A DNA stretch of 64,000 nt from Cyprinodon diabolis. Its lineage: Eukaryota > Chordata > Actinopteri > Cyprinodontiformes > Cyprinodontidae. Made by a program: the position numbers and the translations under genes. Numbering within the stretch: position 1 is the first letter of the stretch; every line of letters begins with the position of its first letter. This document shows positions 11,977 to 23,235 of this stretch, piece by piece. Below the pieces are notes generated by a model. The model searched no databases and was not told the DNA's origin. It was given only the letters and a program-made list of their open reading frames with translations. Location: contig CM060083.1 in the NCBI GenBank assembly GCA_030533445.1, positions 27,640,666-27,704,665 of the forward strand. The letters are read 5' to 3'.

Positions 11977-12020
11977 GGATGGATGGATGGATGGATGGAT
12001 GGATGGATGGATGGATGGAT
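11977..12020. repeat. (GGAT)11 microsatellite
   Basis: Eleven uninterrupted ggat units lie within the DNA transposon. Confidence 0.95.
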
Positions 12021-12244
12021 ACTCTGCCTTTTCAACCTACTGTATTTTTTATTTTAAACATTATTTGATGGCCTTTGTGGCAGGGATGGAGATCCATATT
12101 TTATGTCACACACAGAGTATACATCTAGATAGATAGATGTTACAGTATCTATAACAGCCCAAACACACAGGATTTCAGAATTAGACATCCCCAGTTATTA
12201 ATTTCATATACTCACCAGATCTGAATGCCCTGTTAAAAAACTTC

Positions 12245-13793
12245 ATAATAATAATAATAATAATGAATTTTATTTATAACGCACTTTACATTTGACATCA
12301 AATCTCAAAGTGCTACAAAGTGCTACATTTAAAAAAGGGAAAATTAAAACAAGTTTAAAAGACCATAACATTAAAAACAGTGTAAAAAGACAATCATTAA
12401 AATCAATACATTAAAGGCATACGTAGCCTATTAAAAAAAAAAAAAAATTAAAATCAACAATTGTAGGCATTTCTAAAAAGGAAAGTTTTCAGTCCTTTCT
12501 TAAAACAATCCACCGTCTGTGGGGCCCTAAGGTGGTCTGGGAGGGCATTCCACAGACGGGGAGCTGCGGCTTCGAAGGCCTTGTCGCCCATTGTTTTTAG
12601 CCGTGTCCTGGGTGGGGCCAGATGGTGCTGTTGGCCTGACCGGGTCCGGGAAGAGGTGTGTGGTGTGAGCAGTTCAGTGAGATAGGTGGGGGCCGCACCG
12701 TGCACACAGTGATGGGTGTGCAGAAGAATCTTGTACTCTATACGGGCGTGAATAGGGAGCCAGTGTAAAGTGTGAAGGATGGGAGTGATGTGCTGGTGTT
12801 TCCTCACCCTCATCAGGACCCTGGCAGCGCTGTTCTGTACGTACTGGAGCTTCTGAAGGCTCCTGCCAGAGATCCCGATGAGGAGAGCGTTGCAGTAATC
12901 CAGCCTGGAGGAGACAAAGGCGTGGACGAGCTTCTCTGCAGCAGGGAGGGATAGGGAGGGGCGGAGTTTGGAAATATTACGGAGGTGAAAGAAGGACGTT
13001 TTGCAAATAGAGGTGACATGATTGTCAAAGGAGAGGTGGGGGTCAAGCTTGACCCCAAGGCTTGTAACAGAGGGAGACAGGGGAATGGTATGACCACAGA
13101 ATGAAACAGAGGTGAGAGGAGATGAACGGAGTTGATGAGGAGTACCAGTTTGGATGGCCTCTGTTTTTGAGGCATTAAGCTGCAGGAAGTTTTGACTCAT
13201 CCACGCCTTTATATCCTCCAGGCAGGAGCTGAGGCGGGTGACAGAGTTGGCGGGGGAGCTGGGAGGAGTCATTTTAATGTAAAGTTGTGTGTCGTCAGCA
13301 TAGCAATGGAAGTTGACCCCATGCCTGCCGACGACACAACTAAGGGGGAGCATGTAGATGGTGAACAGGGTAGGGCCGAGCACGGAGCCCTGGGGGACCC
13401 CACAGGTGACAGTGTGAGGTCTGGATTTTGCCTCCCCCAGGGCCACGTATTCGGTCCTATCAGTGAGGAAGGAGTGAAACCAGTGGAGGGCAGTGCCAGA
13501 GAGACCAATGAAATGCTGGAGGCGGTGGAGGAGGATGTGGTGATCTACTGTGTCAAACGCAGCAGAGAGGTCGAGAAGAATGAGGAGGGACGTGAAACCG
13601 GAATCAGAGGCCATCAGCAGATCGCTGGTGACTCTGATGAGAGCTGTTTCTGTGCTGTGGGAGGGACGAAAACCAGATTGGAATTTTTCATACAGATTAT
13701 TGCATTTAAGGTGGTTGTGGAGCTGGGTGGAAACAACTTTTTCTAGGAGTTTGGAGATGAATGGGAGGTTTGAAATGGGTCTGTAATTTTACA
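12245..13793 (-). mobile_element. 5'-truncated L2-like LINE inside the DNA transposon
   Basis: On the minus strand the element starts at a reverse transcriptase motif (NYRPISNLPF) near 13790. It ends with a 3' UTR (GTGCGTTATAAATAAAATTC) and an (ATT)n tail (plus-strand 12245-12264). Lack of the endonuclease and the N-terminal half shows 5' truncation. The remaining reading frame is uninterrupted, so the insertion is young compared with neighbouring LINE fossils. Confidence 0.88.
12454..13790 (-). pseudogene. LINE ORF2 reverse transcriptase, C-terminal part (5'-truncated)
   Basis: The frame is continuous from about 13790 to the stop at 12454; the first Met in it is at 13614. Visible reverse transcriptase blocks in order are NYRPISNLPF, FQSGFRPSHSTETAL, LLILLDLSAAFDTVDHHILL (catalytic Asp), GVPQGSVLGPTLFTIYM, the catalytic core YADDTQLYI, and then LGVKLDPHLSF. 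The C-terminal part has RLDYCNALLIG and ends in the typical FKKGLKTFLF. This pattern fits the CR1/L2 group of fish LINEs, which copy their RNA at a nicked target. The upstream apurinic endonuclease domain and the start of ORF2 are absent, so it cannot support its own movement. Confidence 0.9.
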
Positions 13794-14464
13794 GTTAAAA
13801 AACTTCACATCGCATTCCCCCCTGATGTCATTTACGTTGAGTTACAAGAAATGCAAAAATCTCTGCAGGTTCTTGTCTTTGTCGTCCTCTCTATTCAGCT
13901 GGCTTTGGAAATACACGGCGAGAAGGTGTGGGCTGGGTGGTGAGGTTTACGGGGGCGAGAAACGCAAAAGTAACGCAATAGTTACTTTTACTAGTAACTA
14001 CTTACTTTTATTGTGGAGTAACTCAGTTAGTAACTCAGTTACTTTTTGGGAGAAGTAACTAGTAACTATAACTAATTACTTTTTCAAAGTAACGTGCCCA
14101 ACACTGCTGGCTAATCAAACTCTCCATTTCTCCAGATATCAGTGATCCCAGTCCCGGACCTGTACCAGAACCAGTCCCTTTTCTCTGTGTGTTTTCCCAA
14201 TAAATAATATTGTTAAACTTTTACTCCGTCTCCAGAGGTGTTCGCCATATGGGTTTAGTCCTATAAGCCAATCATGACAAAGATAGTTAGATAATTTGTA
14301 CTTGAAATAAGATAATGCGTTACTTTTTCCCTATTGTAAATGTATATTGTCTTACTCTATTCGCAAAGTATCTCACCTACCTCCTCAATTCAAGAAATAA
14401 TGCACTTATTTTAAGAAAAAATGACTTCTTTAGAGTTCAAGTTTGTGCAGTGTAGGAGATCTCC

Positions 14465-14665
14465 ACTACATCTTACTGTACTGTAATAATGATATACTGT
14501 ATATATATTGATATACTGTATATATATTGTTTATTCTTAATGCACCGTTTTTCCTCCTTGTTTGCACCTTCTTTAATTACTATACCAATATGTGACCAGT
14601 GAATTTCTCAGCTGTGAGATCAATAAAGCTCATCTGATCTAATCTAATCTAATATAATCTATTAA
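14465..14665 (+). mobile_element. LINE 3' end with TCTAA-repeat tail (Rex1-like)
   Basis: The stretch gtgagatcaataaagctcat followed by (TCTAA)n at about 14630-14660 is the usual tail of Rex1-like fish LINEs. Only the 3' end is present. Confidence 0.6.
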
Positions 14666-15122
14666 TAAAAGAGACCATTAAATGATATAAGAATGTGACA
14701 CAAAATAGATGTTTTTTTAAGGTGACACATTCTTGTTTATATAACTCAAGATTACTGGTTGACATTAAACATTCCAAACAAAGATACATCCTAATGACAG
14801 GCTACAGTTTTTTAAGTGCATTTTTTAACATTTTTCATTTGGAATTTTCTTGAATAATAAGTTATGAGAAAAATTTAAATAAAAAGATTTTCACAAATGT
14901 TTTAAGCATAAGAGATATACCAAACTGGATATAAAAAGTATGTAAACAAAATTTGCAGTTAATAGCATCCACAATATAAAATGAAACATCAAAAGGAGGC
15001 AGCATGTCCAAAATAGGAAAAGAATGTAACCCTACAAAGAATTAAAACAATATAAAACACAGAGGGAGAGGATGAACAGCGTTAACCGGAATGCTATGTT
15101 CCAGTCACAATGTTTTTTCTCA

Positions 15123-15215
15123 TTATTCACTCCAGGTTGTGTTGCTGGCATCTTCATGCTGTCCACACACTGACATTTTGAAGCATCCAAGGCAATTTAC
15201 TGTGATGCAGGGTTC
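15123..15215 (-). other. Candidate terminal exon, unknown gene (weak)
   Basis: On the minus strand a TTTTTACAG acceptor precedes GAACCCTGC at 15215. One frame (EPCITVNCLGCFKMSVCGQ...) stays open to a TAA at 15123-15125 and is Cys-rich. If spliced from the 45-nt candidate exon at 15539-15583, the frame would instead be RNPASQ and stop at 15197-15199. There is no family match, and it may be chance. Confidence 0.2.
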
Positions 15216-15538
15216 CTGTAAAAAGACATATCTTTAGTGTCTAGTTAGGATTAGATTTCGATATTTTTTTGTTTTGCAGAGCTGGAGTTTATTAAGAGGT
15301 TGAAAACCCCTGGCAAAATAGGAAATGGCTTTCTGGCTCTGAAAATTCGATTTATTTTTATTATTATTTTTCATACGACTCAGCCAAATAGGTGATGGTT
15401 GCAGCTAGCTGGAAGTGATTCAACCTTAAAGCAAAGTTCATAAAAAGAATGACACACTATTTTTACTTGTGTGTATGTCAACGTTATGTGATTTCAAATG
15501 TAGTTAAACAGTTAAACTAGGAATTTGTTTATGTTTAC

Positions 15539-15583
15539 CTTGAGCACATCTTCATCTCAGGGGTTGCTTTTTTCTTACTGTAA
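15539..15583 (-). other. Candidate 45-nt exon, unknown gene (weak)
   Basis: A T13AG acceptor and a CTCAAG/GTAAAC donor bound an open 45-nt segment (minus strand) reading YSKKKATPEMKMCS. It is supported by splice-like borders only, with no homology. Confidence 0.15.
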
Positions 15584-18500
15584 CTAAAAAAAAAAAAATG
15601 AAGAACCAAAGCTTAAACTTAAAGTAAGCTAAAGCAGAATACCTAAAGTCCAATAGGCTCAATATAGAGACGTGCATACCAATCACATCAATCCACAAAA
15701 GTGAAATCTAGCCACATGTGCTGTTAATTTCACCACTTAGACATAATTTAAGAGGAAAACATAAAATTTCCTCTACGAGAAAATAAATCCAGTCATAAAA
15801 GAAAGGAATTTACTAATGGTAGATGCTGAAACACTATCTTAGTTTAGTCAAAGGGCTGAGTAGGTTGATGAGGAGAGTTAATGCTCCTGAGAAATATGCA
15901 GACAGATGATGGTTTCAGATTCGCAGGCCAAACTATTATCTTATCTCCCCCTTGCACCTCAGTAAAACTGAGGTGATGAATGTTTTAACCTCATAATAAC
16001 CCAAGGGAAGATTAAATTTTATAAACTAATTCACTTTTAAACCTGAAAATCATGTTTTAATGCAACTTTTTCTTATATTGACAAATGCATTTTGTTGAAT
16101 TTTAAAAACTAAACTGAACAGTGCTCTTTGAAAAAAAAAAAATTAATTCAGGAATCTGGAAGCCTCTGCTTCTGTTTTCCCCATATTCCCGCAAACACCA
16201 CAAGCGTCTTGAGTTGATTTATTGGAGTGTTAAGCACCCGAATGTTTATGCCTTGTTCCCTGGATGACACCATCTGCTACTAATCTGTATTTCCGTCATC
16301 GTCTGCACACAGCAGCACTGGATCTTTTTGGGACACAGTCAAAGATGGAGACACTGATTTCTCAGTCTGACTACCTGTGTGGCTTAGTCTGGATATTTTT
16401 TCCAAGATCTTCAACAATGTTACTTATCAGTTGCGTGCATCAATGTAATGCTTTTTTTTTCTCCTTTAATACAGATGTACTGAATACTGAGGATATGCTG
16501 CACTTAAAAAAAAAAACAGAACTCGAAAAGAAACTATTTAGGGGGCCAGACTTTATAAGCCATAGTTCTAGTTTAAATTAATGTAATTTATTACAGTTTT
16601 GTAGCATTACAATAGGCAGTGAATTAATACATGGTTTTGTTTGGATTTTGTACTCATTTACTCCCTCATTTGTGCACTAAATTGTTTCCTAAGAATGACT
16701 AACGAATGAATGAAAGCTGAGAGGTTTTCAAACATTACAAACAAACAAAAAAACGGGGCAATTCTGTTTGGTTCTCTTTTGAAAGAAGGGAGACATTTCT
16801 AATCACAAACTGGCTCAAAATTTGAAACCATTTTTTTATATAAGGAGAGTAAAAGAAAGCCTCTTCTCAATCAAATCATCCCAATTTTGAAAATAACAGC
16901 AAACTGATCAAATGTAACCATACCACTATCACAGGATGAAATATGAAACACTAAGATGGTTACATTTGGATGTTAAGGTTTATTGGTTGTATACATCAAT
17001 TTAGTTTAAACAAGTGAACACATTTTTAAACTAAACAGTATTACCCCCTCCCTGTTCGTAGTGAAAAGGACCTTAGTACTGTAACCAAGTATAAGAGATA
17101 TTACCAAGATTACACACATTGACTAAGGTTAACAAGCATACAATCAAACTCCTGGTTTATGATATTAGGATAGAATATATTTATTTATCCAAATCTTTTT
17201 TTTTTTTTAATGTGGCACAGTTAGTTGGATTTGAGAGGAGATTAAAATGGGCCTCAACATTCTACTCGGAGTGGGATTTTAAACTTTCATTAGACACTTT
17301 GATGAGCTTTTATTTTTCTAATCCGATATTATTTTTAATGCTGTTATATATTTTCTTTTCAGCACAAAGACTCCTTAGAATCCAAGTTATGATATTTTTG
17401 GATTGGGGACATAAATGGGTTAGAATACAATTTAACACTGGTATAATGAATAGAACAAGGAATAGATTGCCATTTTTTTCACAAAGACTGTACTAAGTGT
17501 TTATCCTAGCCATTTTTAAAGATTGCATTCCTAACATAAATATTCATAATTTGTAATTACGTCTATTTCCTAAACACATGCATGAACATCTCCATCACAT
17601 TTAGATGTTTACATGGCGGCCCATGGTTGTTTGTTTTTAAAGTAGAAAGCCTCTTTTCTTGGCAGTACTACTAAGCCTTGCAATGTGGCTGGGTATAATG
17701 TTTGGCATCGTCTTTTTGAAACCAAAAAAACAAAATTAAAGACAATGACCTAGTATGTTTTGGGGGTGAAAGGCATATTTGTTTGCCCTGTTACATCATT
17801 GCAAGAAGATCCTGGGTTTTATGTCCTGGTTGGGGCCTTTTCTGTTTGAAGTTTTCAGTTTTTATATGCAAAGTCGATTCCACTTAGAACTTTGGTTTCA
17901 TCACATTGCTCAAATAACACAACCTATAATTTCAAACAAGGGTATGGGAAATCGAAGACTTAATATTGTTCAAAACCATACATGGACAAAGTTATTTTCT
18001 ACTTTCTGTTTTGTTTAACCAGGGAACAAACTCCCCTGCAAGGAAAAATATGACTTTTTATCGGACATGAGTGCCCTACATCTCAGTTTATCCAAGAGGG
18101 AGAGTTGCTCTCTTTTTTTTTTCCAATTAGTTTGATTTTGTGCCCTTCCATTATTCTAGTAGGCATTCATGGGTAGTGACATGTTTTAAGGAGAACATTC
18201 TTTAAACAGGACAACTTATCTAAATCTAATAATTCTTTAATTTTTGATTGTATTTATCATAACAGAAAAGGCATGGCTTTTGACCAAATTGATTAAACTC
18301 AATATTCAGTAATAACTTTGGTAGAGGTAGTTGTATGAGTAGCATTTGACCTTCCAGAAAAATGGCTTTTATTTGTCTGTAAAATGTCTGCAATACTACT
18401 GTTTTTATGATGTGTTATTTTTGCTTGATTTGGCACTTTTAATAGTAAGGGATCTGCTTAAATTTCTCACTATTTGAATTCTTAGACCTGGCTTGTTTTC

Positions 18501-19123
18501 TGTATGCTGCTGTTGTTAATCAATACTTTACCGAGCATCATTTGATTTCCCAGAAATCTCACTTTTACTCTCAAAGAATCCACATCACAACCTTAGTCAT
18601 CCAGCTTTTTACAACTAGATCATAAACAACACATTGACTGGGTTTATGGTACGATTTATTCCATCTGATTGTTCACAAAACAATGTAATTAACATTTTAA
18701 TGCCTAAATCTCCCTTTTTATTTAATCAGCCAGAAAAAAACAAAATTTTATTTGCTGGCCACTCCAGCTGTTTCTGCTCCACGTAATGGGAAATTAGTAA
18801 ATTAGAGACAAAATATTTGGTGGTAACTTTATCTAACACTTTAAAGACTTTGTTGGTTTTCTGATTCAGTTTCAGATGTTTGATGAAAGGATCACCTGTA
18901 AAGAATTTTCTTTTTTTTTTTCTTTTGTTTTCCAATAACATATATAAAATGCATTTATTTTTTTATTGATCTCATTCTGGTAATACTCTTCAACATCAGG
19001 ATTTCCTTGAAGAATATGTTTTCTTCCTATTTAGAAAAGTATTTATCAAACAAAGTTTTAAACCCCCTTTAGATTGTTTTTTTATTTTAGATCTCAAAGT
19101 CAAAACTATAGTTGACTTTTTTT

Positions 19124-19216
19124 TCTATATCTATATCTATATATATATATATAGATATCTATATATATATATCTATATATATATATCTGTATATATATAT
19201 ATCTATATATATATAT
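19124..19216. repeat. AT-rich microsatellite (TATATC/TA repeats)
   Basis: Alternating (TA)n and ctatat units with an internal palindrome atatagatatctatat. Confidence 0.9.
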
Positions 19217-19334
19217 CAAAATAAAACATTTGCAAATTGTGAAGTGGAACTGAAATGATATTAAAAGCTTTGGGATTGTTTTACAGCAAAACTTTAATCC
19301 CTGACCTAACAGTTGTTTTCCCCATGCCTTTTCA

Positions 19335-20112
19335 CCACAGTTTTCCAACAAACCTATGAGGCCTTCTCAGAACAGCTGTATCCTACTTTTAAGGGTAGGC
19401 TTAAAACTTTCCTTTTTGATAAAGCTTATAGTTAGGGTGGCTCAGGTTATCCTGAGCTATCTTTATAGTTATGCTGCTATAGGCTTAGACTTCTGGAGGA
19501 CATAGGGAGCCACATTTCATCATTCTGCTTTATTCTATCACTTTTCTCCCACTCTGCAGAATCTGTTAGTTCAATCTCTAATGTTATGCTCTCTGCTTGT
19601 TCTCATAGGAGCTTTGTCTCGTCTGTTCCTGTTTGGCTGTGACACTATCCTGGAGAGAAATATCAGCTGTGCTGCTGCCCTCAACACATTTTTTTTATAG
19701 ATGTTGGGGATTGGCCTGTTTTCCAGTGCAGTCCTGTTTCTCTGACTGTGACTGGCTGGATGTGCTCTCTTCATCCTCTGACATGGGAGCTGGCTCAGAG
19801 CTCGTCTGCCTGGCTGTGTGTTTCCTGGACGGGGCCGCCTTTTACAGCTGCTTTTTGTATCTCTGCTTCTGTCTCCTTGAACCCCAGTTGGCCTCGGCAG
19901 ATGCCTTTTAAAAGGAAGTTTTTCCTCTCTTCTGTCGCTACAAGCATGCTAAGTGTGAGGGATTGCATTCGAGTCAATGAGTCGATGCAATCAACTGGTT
20001 TTCCTTAGATAGAAATCTTTGAATCAATTGACTGTATGATCTGGTGAACTGCAAAGTGCCTTGAGATGACATGTGTTGTTAATTTGCGCTATATAAATAA
20101 AATGACTTTAAT
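19335..20112 (+). mobile_element. LINE C-terminus plus 3' UTR, decayed
   Basis: Around 19385-19420 the plus strand reads like the end of a LINE ORF2 (FKGRLKTFLFDKA with frameshifts). The 3' UTR follows, ending tttgcgctatataaataaaatg, a tail typical of fish L2-type LINEs. The stretch gatgccttttaaaaggaagt and the motif gcatgctaagtgtgagggatt are shared with the fragment at 21880-22095. Confidence 0.75.
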
Positions 20113-21285
20113 TTATGCTAAGATTAAATTACACAGATGGATTTTGTGCCCAAGTGAGGTGCCCTTTAAAGGCAATTGGTTCCAATAGATGTTTTATAAG
20201 GGTATCCAAAAGGCATTGAAGGCATTTTTTTTCAGATATCTTTGTAAGACATTAAAAAAAAAACCATGCATGCTTTTCGATCTACTTCAGAATTATGTGC
20301 TTCATACTGATGGCCATCGTTATAAAATATCTTGAATTTTGGAACTTTTATATGAGAAAATCTGGCAAAATATCGCTGCATGCTCATCATGATATATGTC
20401 TTATATAAGGCAAAGCTGCAGCAATAACGTAAACTCAAAAGCCTATAAACCAATAATTTTATTGGTGTTAATGAGACAGTAGTGTAAAAAACTTTTACCA
20501 TTTGTATTAGCAATAACTCTGTGATGCTAACAGCCATCTCACTGCATGTGCAGTCAAATTCTGCTCAGCATTGGCACAGAGCCAGTGTCCTAATTTTTTG
20601 CATGCCCTGACCCAGACATAGTTCTTATGTCAAACAGAACAAAAACATTTTGCAACATCAAACCTTGAACCAGAATAAATGATAGCTTATGGGTGTGACA
20701 ATTTCTAGCTAAAACACCATTCTGTTCTGATGAGATCAATGCAGGGAGTAGTACCCTAAAAAAATGATCTCACACAAAGAAGGAATGTGCAGCATATGGA
20801 AACGTATAACCTTCATCAGAAAGAAATTCACTTGGTTTATAAAAGCAGCAGTTTAATTCATTCAGTGGAAGATAGAAATGCATTCCAGCATACAGATGGA
20901 GGGAGAACGCTGCTTCATAAATTTAGTCAAAAGATAATTTATTATGTTTTGCTCCTACTTTTCTGCTTGGAGGAAAACTAAAGCTCACCATGATGGGGTA
21001 GGCCAATTCTTGCCAGTACATATCTCTCTCTGTAGAAAAAATAAAGATTGAAAATCCAACATGGTACATGAAAACATAACTTTCGGCAGACCTAACAACA
21101 GAATCAGTGATAAGAAATGCAAATGCTGATACTGCGTAACTTCAAAGCGACGTAGATAAAACAGATGGCAATCTGCCTTTGGAACCAATCAAGACAGAAT
21201 AAATCAAAAACAGACTACTGGACAGTGAACAAGAAAGCAATGAGAACTCTAAAATATCAACTCAGTCTGGGGGAGTAAGGAATTA
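20113..21285. other. Intergenic, no confident feature
   Basis: Frames at 20232-20537 (minus) and 20985-21188 (minus) show no recognisable domains. No repeat was recognised. Confidence 0.4.
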
Positions 21286-21289
21286 GGAG

Positions 21290-21433
21290 TCAGCGGCCCA
21301 TGTGTGGATTTATCAGTCCATCTTCGGCATCGGCATCACATAATGTATCAACTACAATATCTTCCCTAATGGATGGGAGAGAAGTGAGGCTGGAAATATT
21401 ATTTTCCAGAAAGGTGAGGTCTTGCTTTAGTCT
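21290..21433 (-). other. Candidate terminal coding exon, unknown gene (weak)
   Basis: On the minus strand a CTCTTTAG acceptor at 21433 is followed by exactly 48 codons ending in TGA at 21290-21292. The translation is acidic and non-repetitive (RLKQDLTFLENNISSLTSLP ... INPHMGR) and looks more protein-like than neighbouring frames. No family is recognised; it could be the last exon of an unseen gene, a retrotransposon remnant, or chance. Confidence 0.22.
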
Positions 21434-21879
21434 CTAAAGAGTTAATTAAGAGCTGCAAAATATGAGTTGTAGAACTTTTTGTTCCGGAGAAAACTAAAGG
21501 CCAAGGTGTGATATGATTTATTAAGTAACACCAACAAGATGTATTCAAGCTGAGAAAAGGTATGAGTTTGTTTGCAGAACTCTTTTTTTCTGCTCTGGCA
21601 ACAGCTCCTAACGGGCCTGCTGAGCTTTAAAAGAAGCCTGAATGGGATTCATTTTGTACAAGGGATAGTAAGCATGTTTTGATCGCAGGTACTTAAGCAC
21701 CCTACTAATGGTATAAGAATTTAATAATTTAGATCTGCAGTGTAGGGTCCATCCAGAGCTCCTCAAGTCAACAGTAATACCTTGAAATGCACTCAATATA
21801 AATATGTAGCCAATGACTCTGCATGAGCAGTAGAGACATATTCCTCTGCCACCTTTGATTGTAGATGATAAAGTTGGAC

Positions 21880-22095
21880 CTGGTTTTCAGTGCTTAAAAG
21901 AGAGTTTTCCATCTCTACTTTTGCTGCATGCATGCTTGGTGTAAGGGATTACTGTAGAGTCAATGATAAAATGCATTCAGCCGGCTATCCTTAGATACAA
22001 AACCTTTTTACCAATCTGACTGTATGATGTGATCGAACTGTTTGTGTAATGGGCCTTGAGAAGACATGTGTTATAAACTGAATTGAATGTGAAAT
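21880..22095 (+). mobile_element. LINE 3' end fragment, same family as 19335-20112
   Basis: It shares the sequence order of the fragment at 19.9-20.1 kb (gcatgcttggtgtaagggat, gactgtatgatgtgatc, gccttgagaagacatgtgtt) and ends in aactgaattgaa. Confidence 0.7.
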
Positions 22096-22193
22096 ATATT
22101 CTGATGTCAGGGGTTTAGCAACAGCATTTGAACTAACTGCAATGATTCTAGGGAAGATATGTTAAAATGTGTAAAGGGCATTGCAATAATCTA

Positions 22194-22606
22194 GATGAGG
22201 CTGGCCAAAAGTCGGTCTTCGAGGTTCGCTGTCCTGCAGGTTTTGGAAGTTTCCCTGCTTTAGTAGAGCTGATTCGGATGATTGTAGTTCAGCAAAAGCT
22301 GTTAATTGGCTATCAATGGAAATAAGCTGTGCTGAAGCCGGGAAACCTCTAAGACAGGCATCCTCAAAGTCGGTCCTCGAGGGCCGCTGTCCTGCAGGTT
22401 TTAGAGGTTTCCCTGCTTTAGCACAGCTGATTCTAATGACTACAGTTCAGCAAAAGCCTGTTAATCAATTATCAATGTAAATCAGCTGTGCTGGAGCAGA
22501 GAAACCTCTAAAACCTGCAGGACAGCGGCCCTCGAGGACCGACTTTGGGGATGTCTGCTCTAAGACATGCAGGACCGCAGCCCTCAAGGGCTGAATTTAA
22601 GCTGGC
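22194..22606. mobile_element. Outer hAT-type MITE (older copy), split by a copy of the same family
   Basis: The left part (22194-22354) carries aaagtcggtcttcgagg and gctgtcctgcagg. The right part (from 22566) carries gcaggaccgcagccctcaag, its inverted partner. Flanking 8-mers ataatcta (22186-22193) and ataatctg (22607-22614) look like a slightly decayed target duplication in the LINE. Confidence 0.78.
22355..22557. mobile_element. Inner hAT-type MITE (203 bp) with perfect 8-bp target duplication
   Basis: It is a near-palindrome: caaagtcggtcctcgagggc on the left is mirrored by ccctcgaggaccgactttg on the right, continuing through cctgcaggttttagaggtttc. It is flanked by identical ctctaaga copies (22347-22354 and 22558-22565). 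An 8-bp duplication is the hAT signature. It lies inside an older copy of the same family. Confidence 0.92.
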
Positions 22607-22992
22607 ATAATCTGGAGGATATAAAACAAAAGCATGAATTAAGATTTCCAAGTCAGGACGAGAGACAATAGGGCCTGGTTGGCACGGTTCTGCAAATGGT
22701 AGAAGCATGATCAAAACCAGAGGTCTGACATGATATTTGAATGTAAAGCCAGATTCCATAGTTATTCAAAGGTTTCTGACAGATGCTTTAGCAGTGGAAG
22801 CAGCACATCAAGAGTCTGCTTTATGTTTACAGTTCCTTTCTCAAGTGCAAAGATGATGAATTCAGTTTTGTCTTCATTTAACTGAATAGAACTTTCAGTC
22901 ATCTAGACTTTAAGCATTTTAATAAAAAAAGATGACGCTTGAAAAGCCATTTTGAAACATAAAATAAAATATACAATTGGATTTTATCTGCA

Positions 22993-23235
22993 AGGGTGGC
23001 CTAGTGGTTAAGGCATAGAGCTTGGAATGCTGAGGTTTCGAGTTCTGAGTTTGAGCCCCACTTCCACAGGTTGCCACTCTTGGTCCCTTAGCAAAGACCC
23101 TTAACCCCCACACTGTTCCCTGGGCGCCCCACAATGGCAGCCCACTGCTCCCCAAGGGGATGGGTTAAAAACAGAGAGTTCACTTAGTTGTTCTGTACTT
23201 GTGACATTGTGATGACAATAAAAGCTGGGAAAAAG
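22993..23235 (+). mobile_element. tRNA-derived SINE
   Basis: The 5' head has an A-box-like tggcctagtggttaagg (22997-23013) and a B-box-like ggtttcgagttc (23033-23044). The body includes cccactgctccccaagggga and ends tgatgacaataaaagc. This is a common fish SINE form driven by an internal pol III promoter. Confidence 0.8.

Larger units (their letters stand above)
11258..14106. mobile_element. DNA transposon with repeated agtaac termini, hAT-like
   Basis: The right end reads aaagtaacgtgcccaacactg, and the left region (11258-11360) has matching inverted blocks rich in gtaac/gttac such as actaacggcgtt. A CAGTGTTGGG-type end with many agtaac motifs is common in fish non-autonomous DNA elements; assignment to hAT is an inference. 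The flanking 8-mers ctcgtcaa and ctggctaa agree at only five positions, so the target duplication is decayed or the left edge is shifted. The internal sequence codes for no transposase that I can see. An L2-like LINE has inserted inside it. Confidence 0.65.
10541..14279 (+). mobile_element. Family A LTR interrupted by nested insertions
   Basis: The left end is TGTTGGGATCC and the right end CCAATCATGACA. Both are flanked by the 5-bp duplication aagat (10536-10540 and 14280-14284). The two LTR halves are 10541 to about 11257 and about 14107 to 14279. The second half holds an AATAAA signal at 14199-14204. It matches the minus-strand LTR at 2411-3123 across the break (gctaatcaaact), which confirms that the intervening 2.8 kb is a later insertion. 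No LTR-retrotransposon genes are present. Confidence 0.87.
14670..19120. other. Long intergenic stretch, few features
   Basis: The stretch is AT-rich with many homopolymer runs. Open frames at 16264-16581, 17119-17496 and 17779-18018 look like chance frames: low-complexity Phe/Leu-rich translations with no known motifs. Two weak minus-strand exon candidates at 15.1-15.6 kb are listed separately. I see no clear repeat or gene elsewhere. Confidence 0.45.

Noticed and set aside
13192..13746. 184-codon open frame on the plus strand
   Set aside because: It is the antisense of the LINE reverse transcriptase; the minus frame has all the RT motifs.
17119..17496. 125-codon plus-strand open frame rich in Phe and Leu
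   Set aside because: AT-driven composition, homopolymer runs and no domain; no splice or homology support.
22997..23070. Possible tRNA gene (A-box and B-box like sequence)
   Set aside because: No proper cloverleaf or anticodon arm could be formed, and the sequence continues into a common SINE body, so it was called a SINE.
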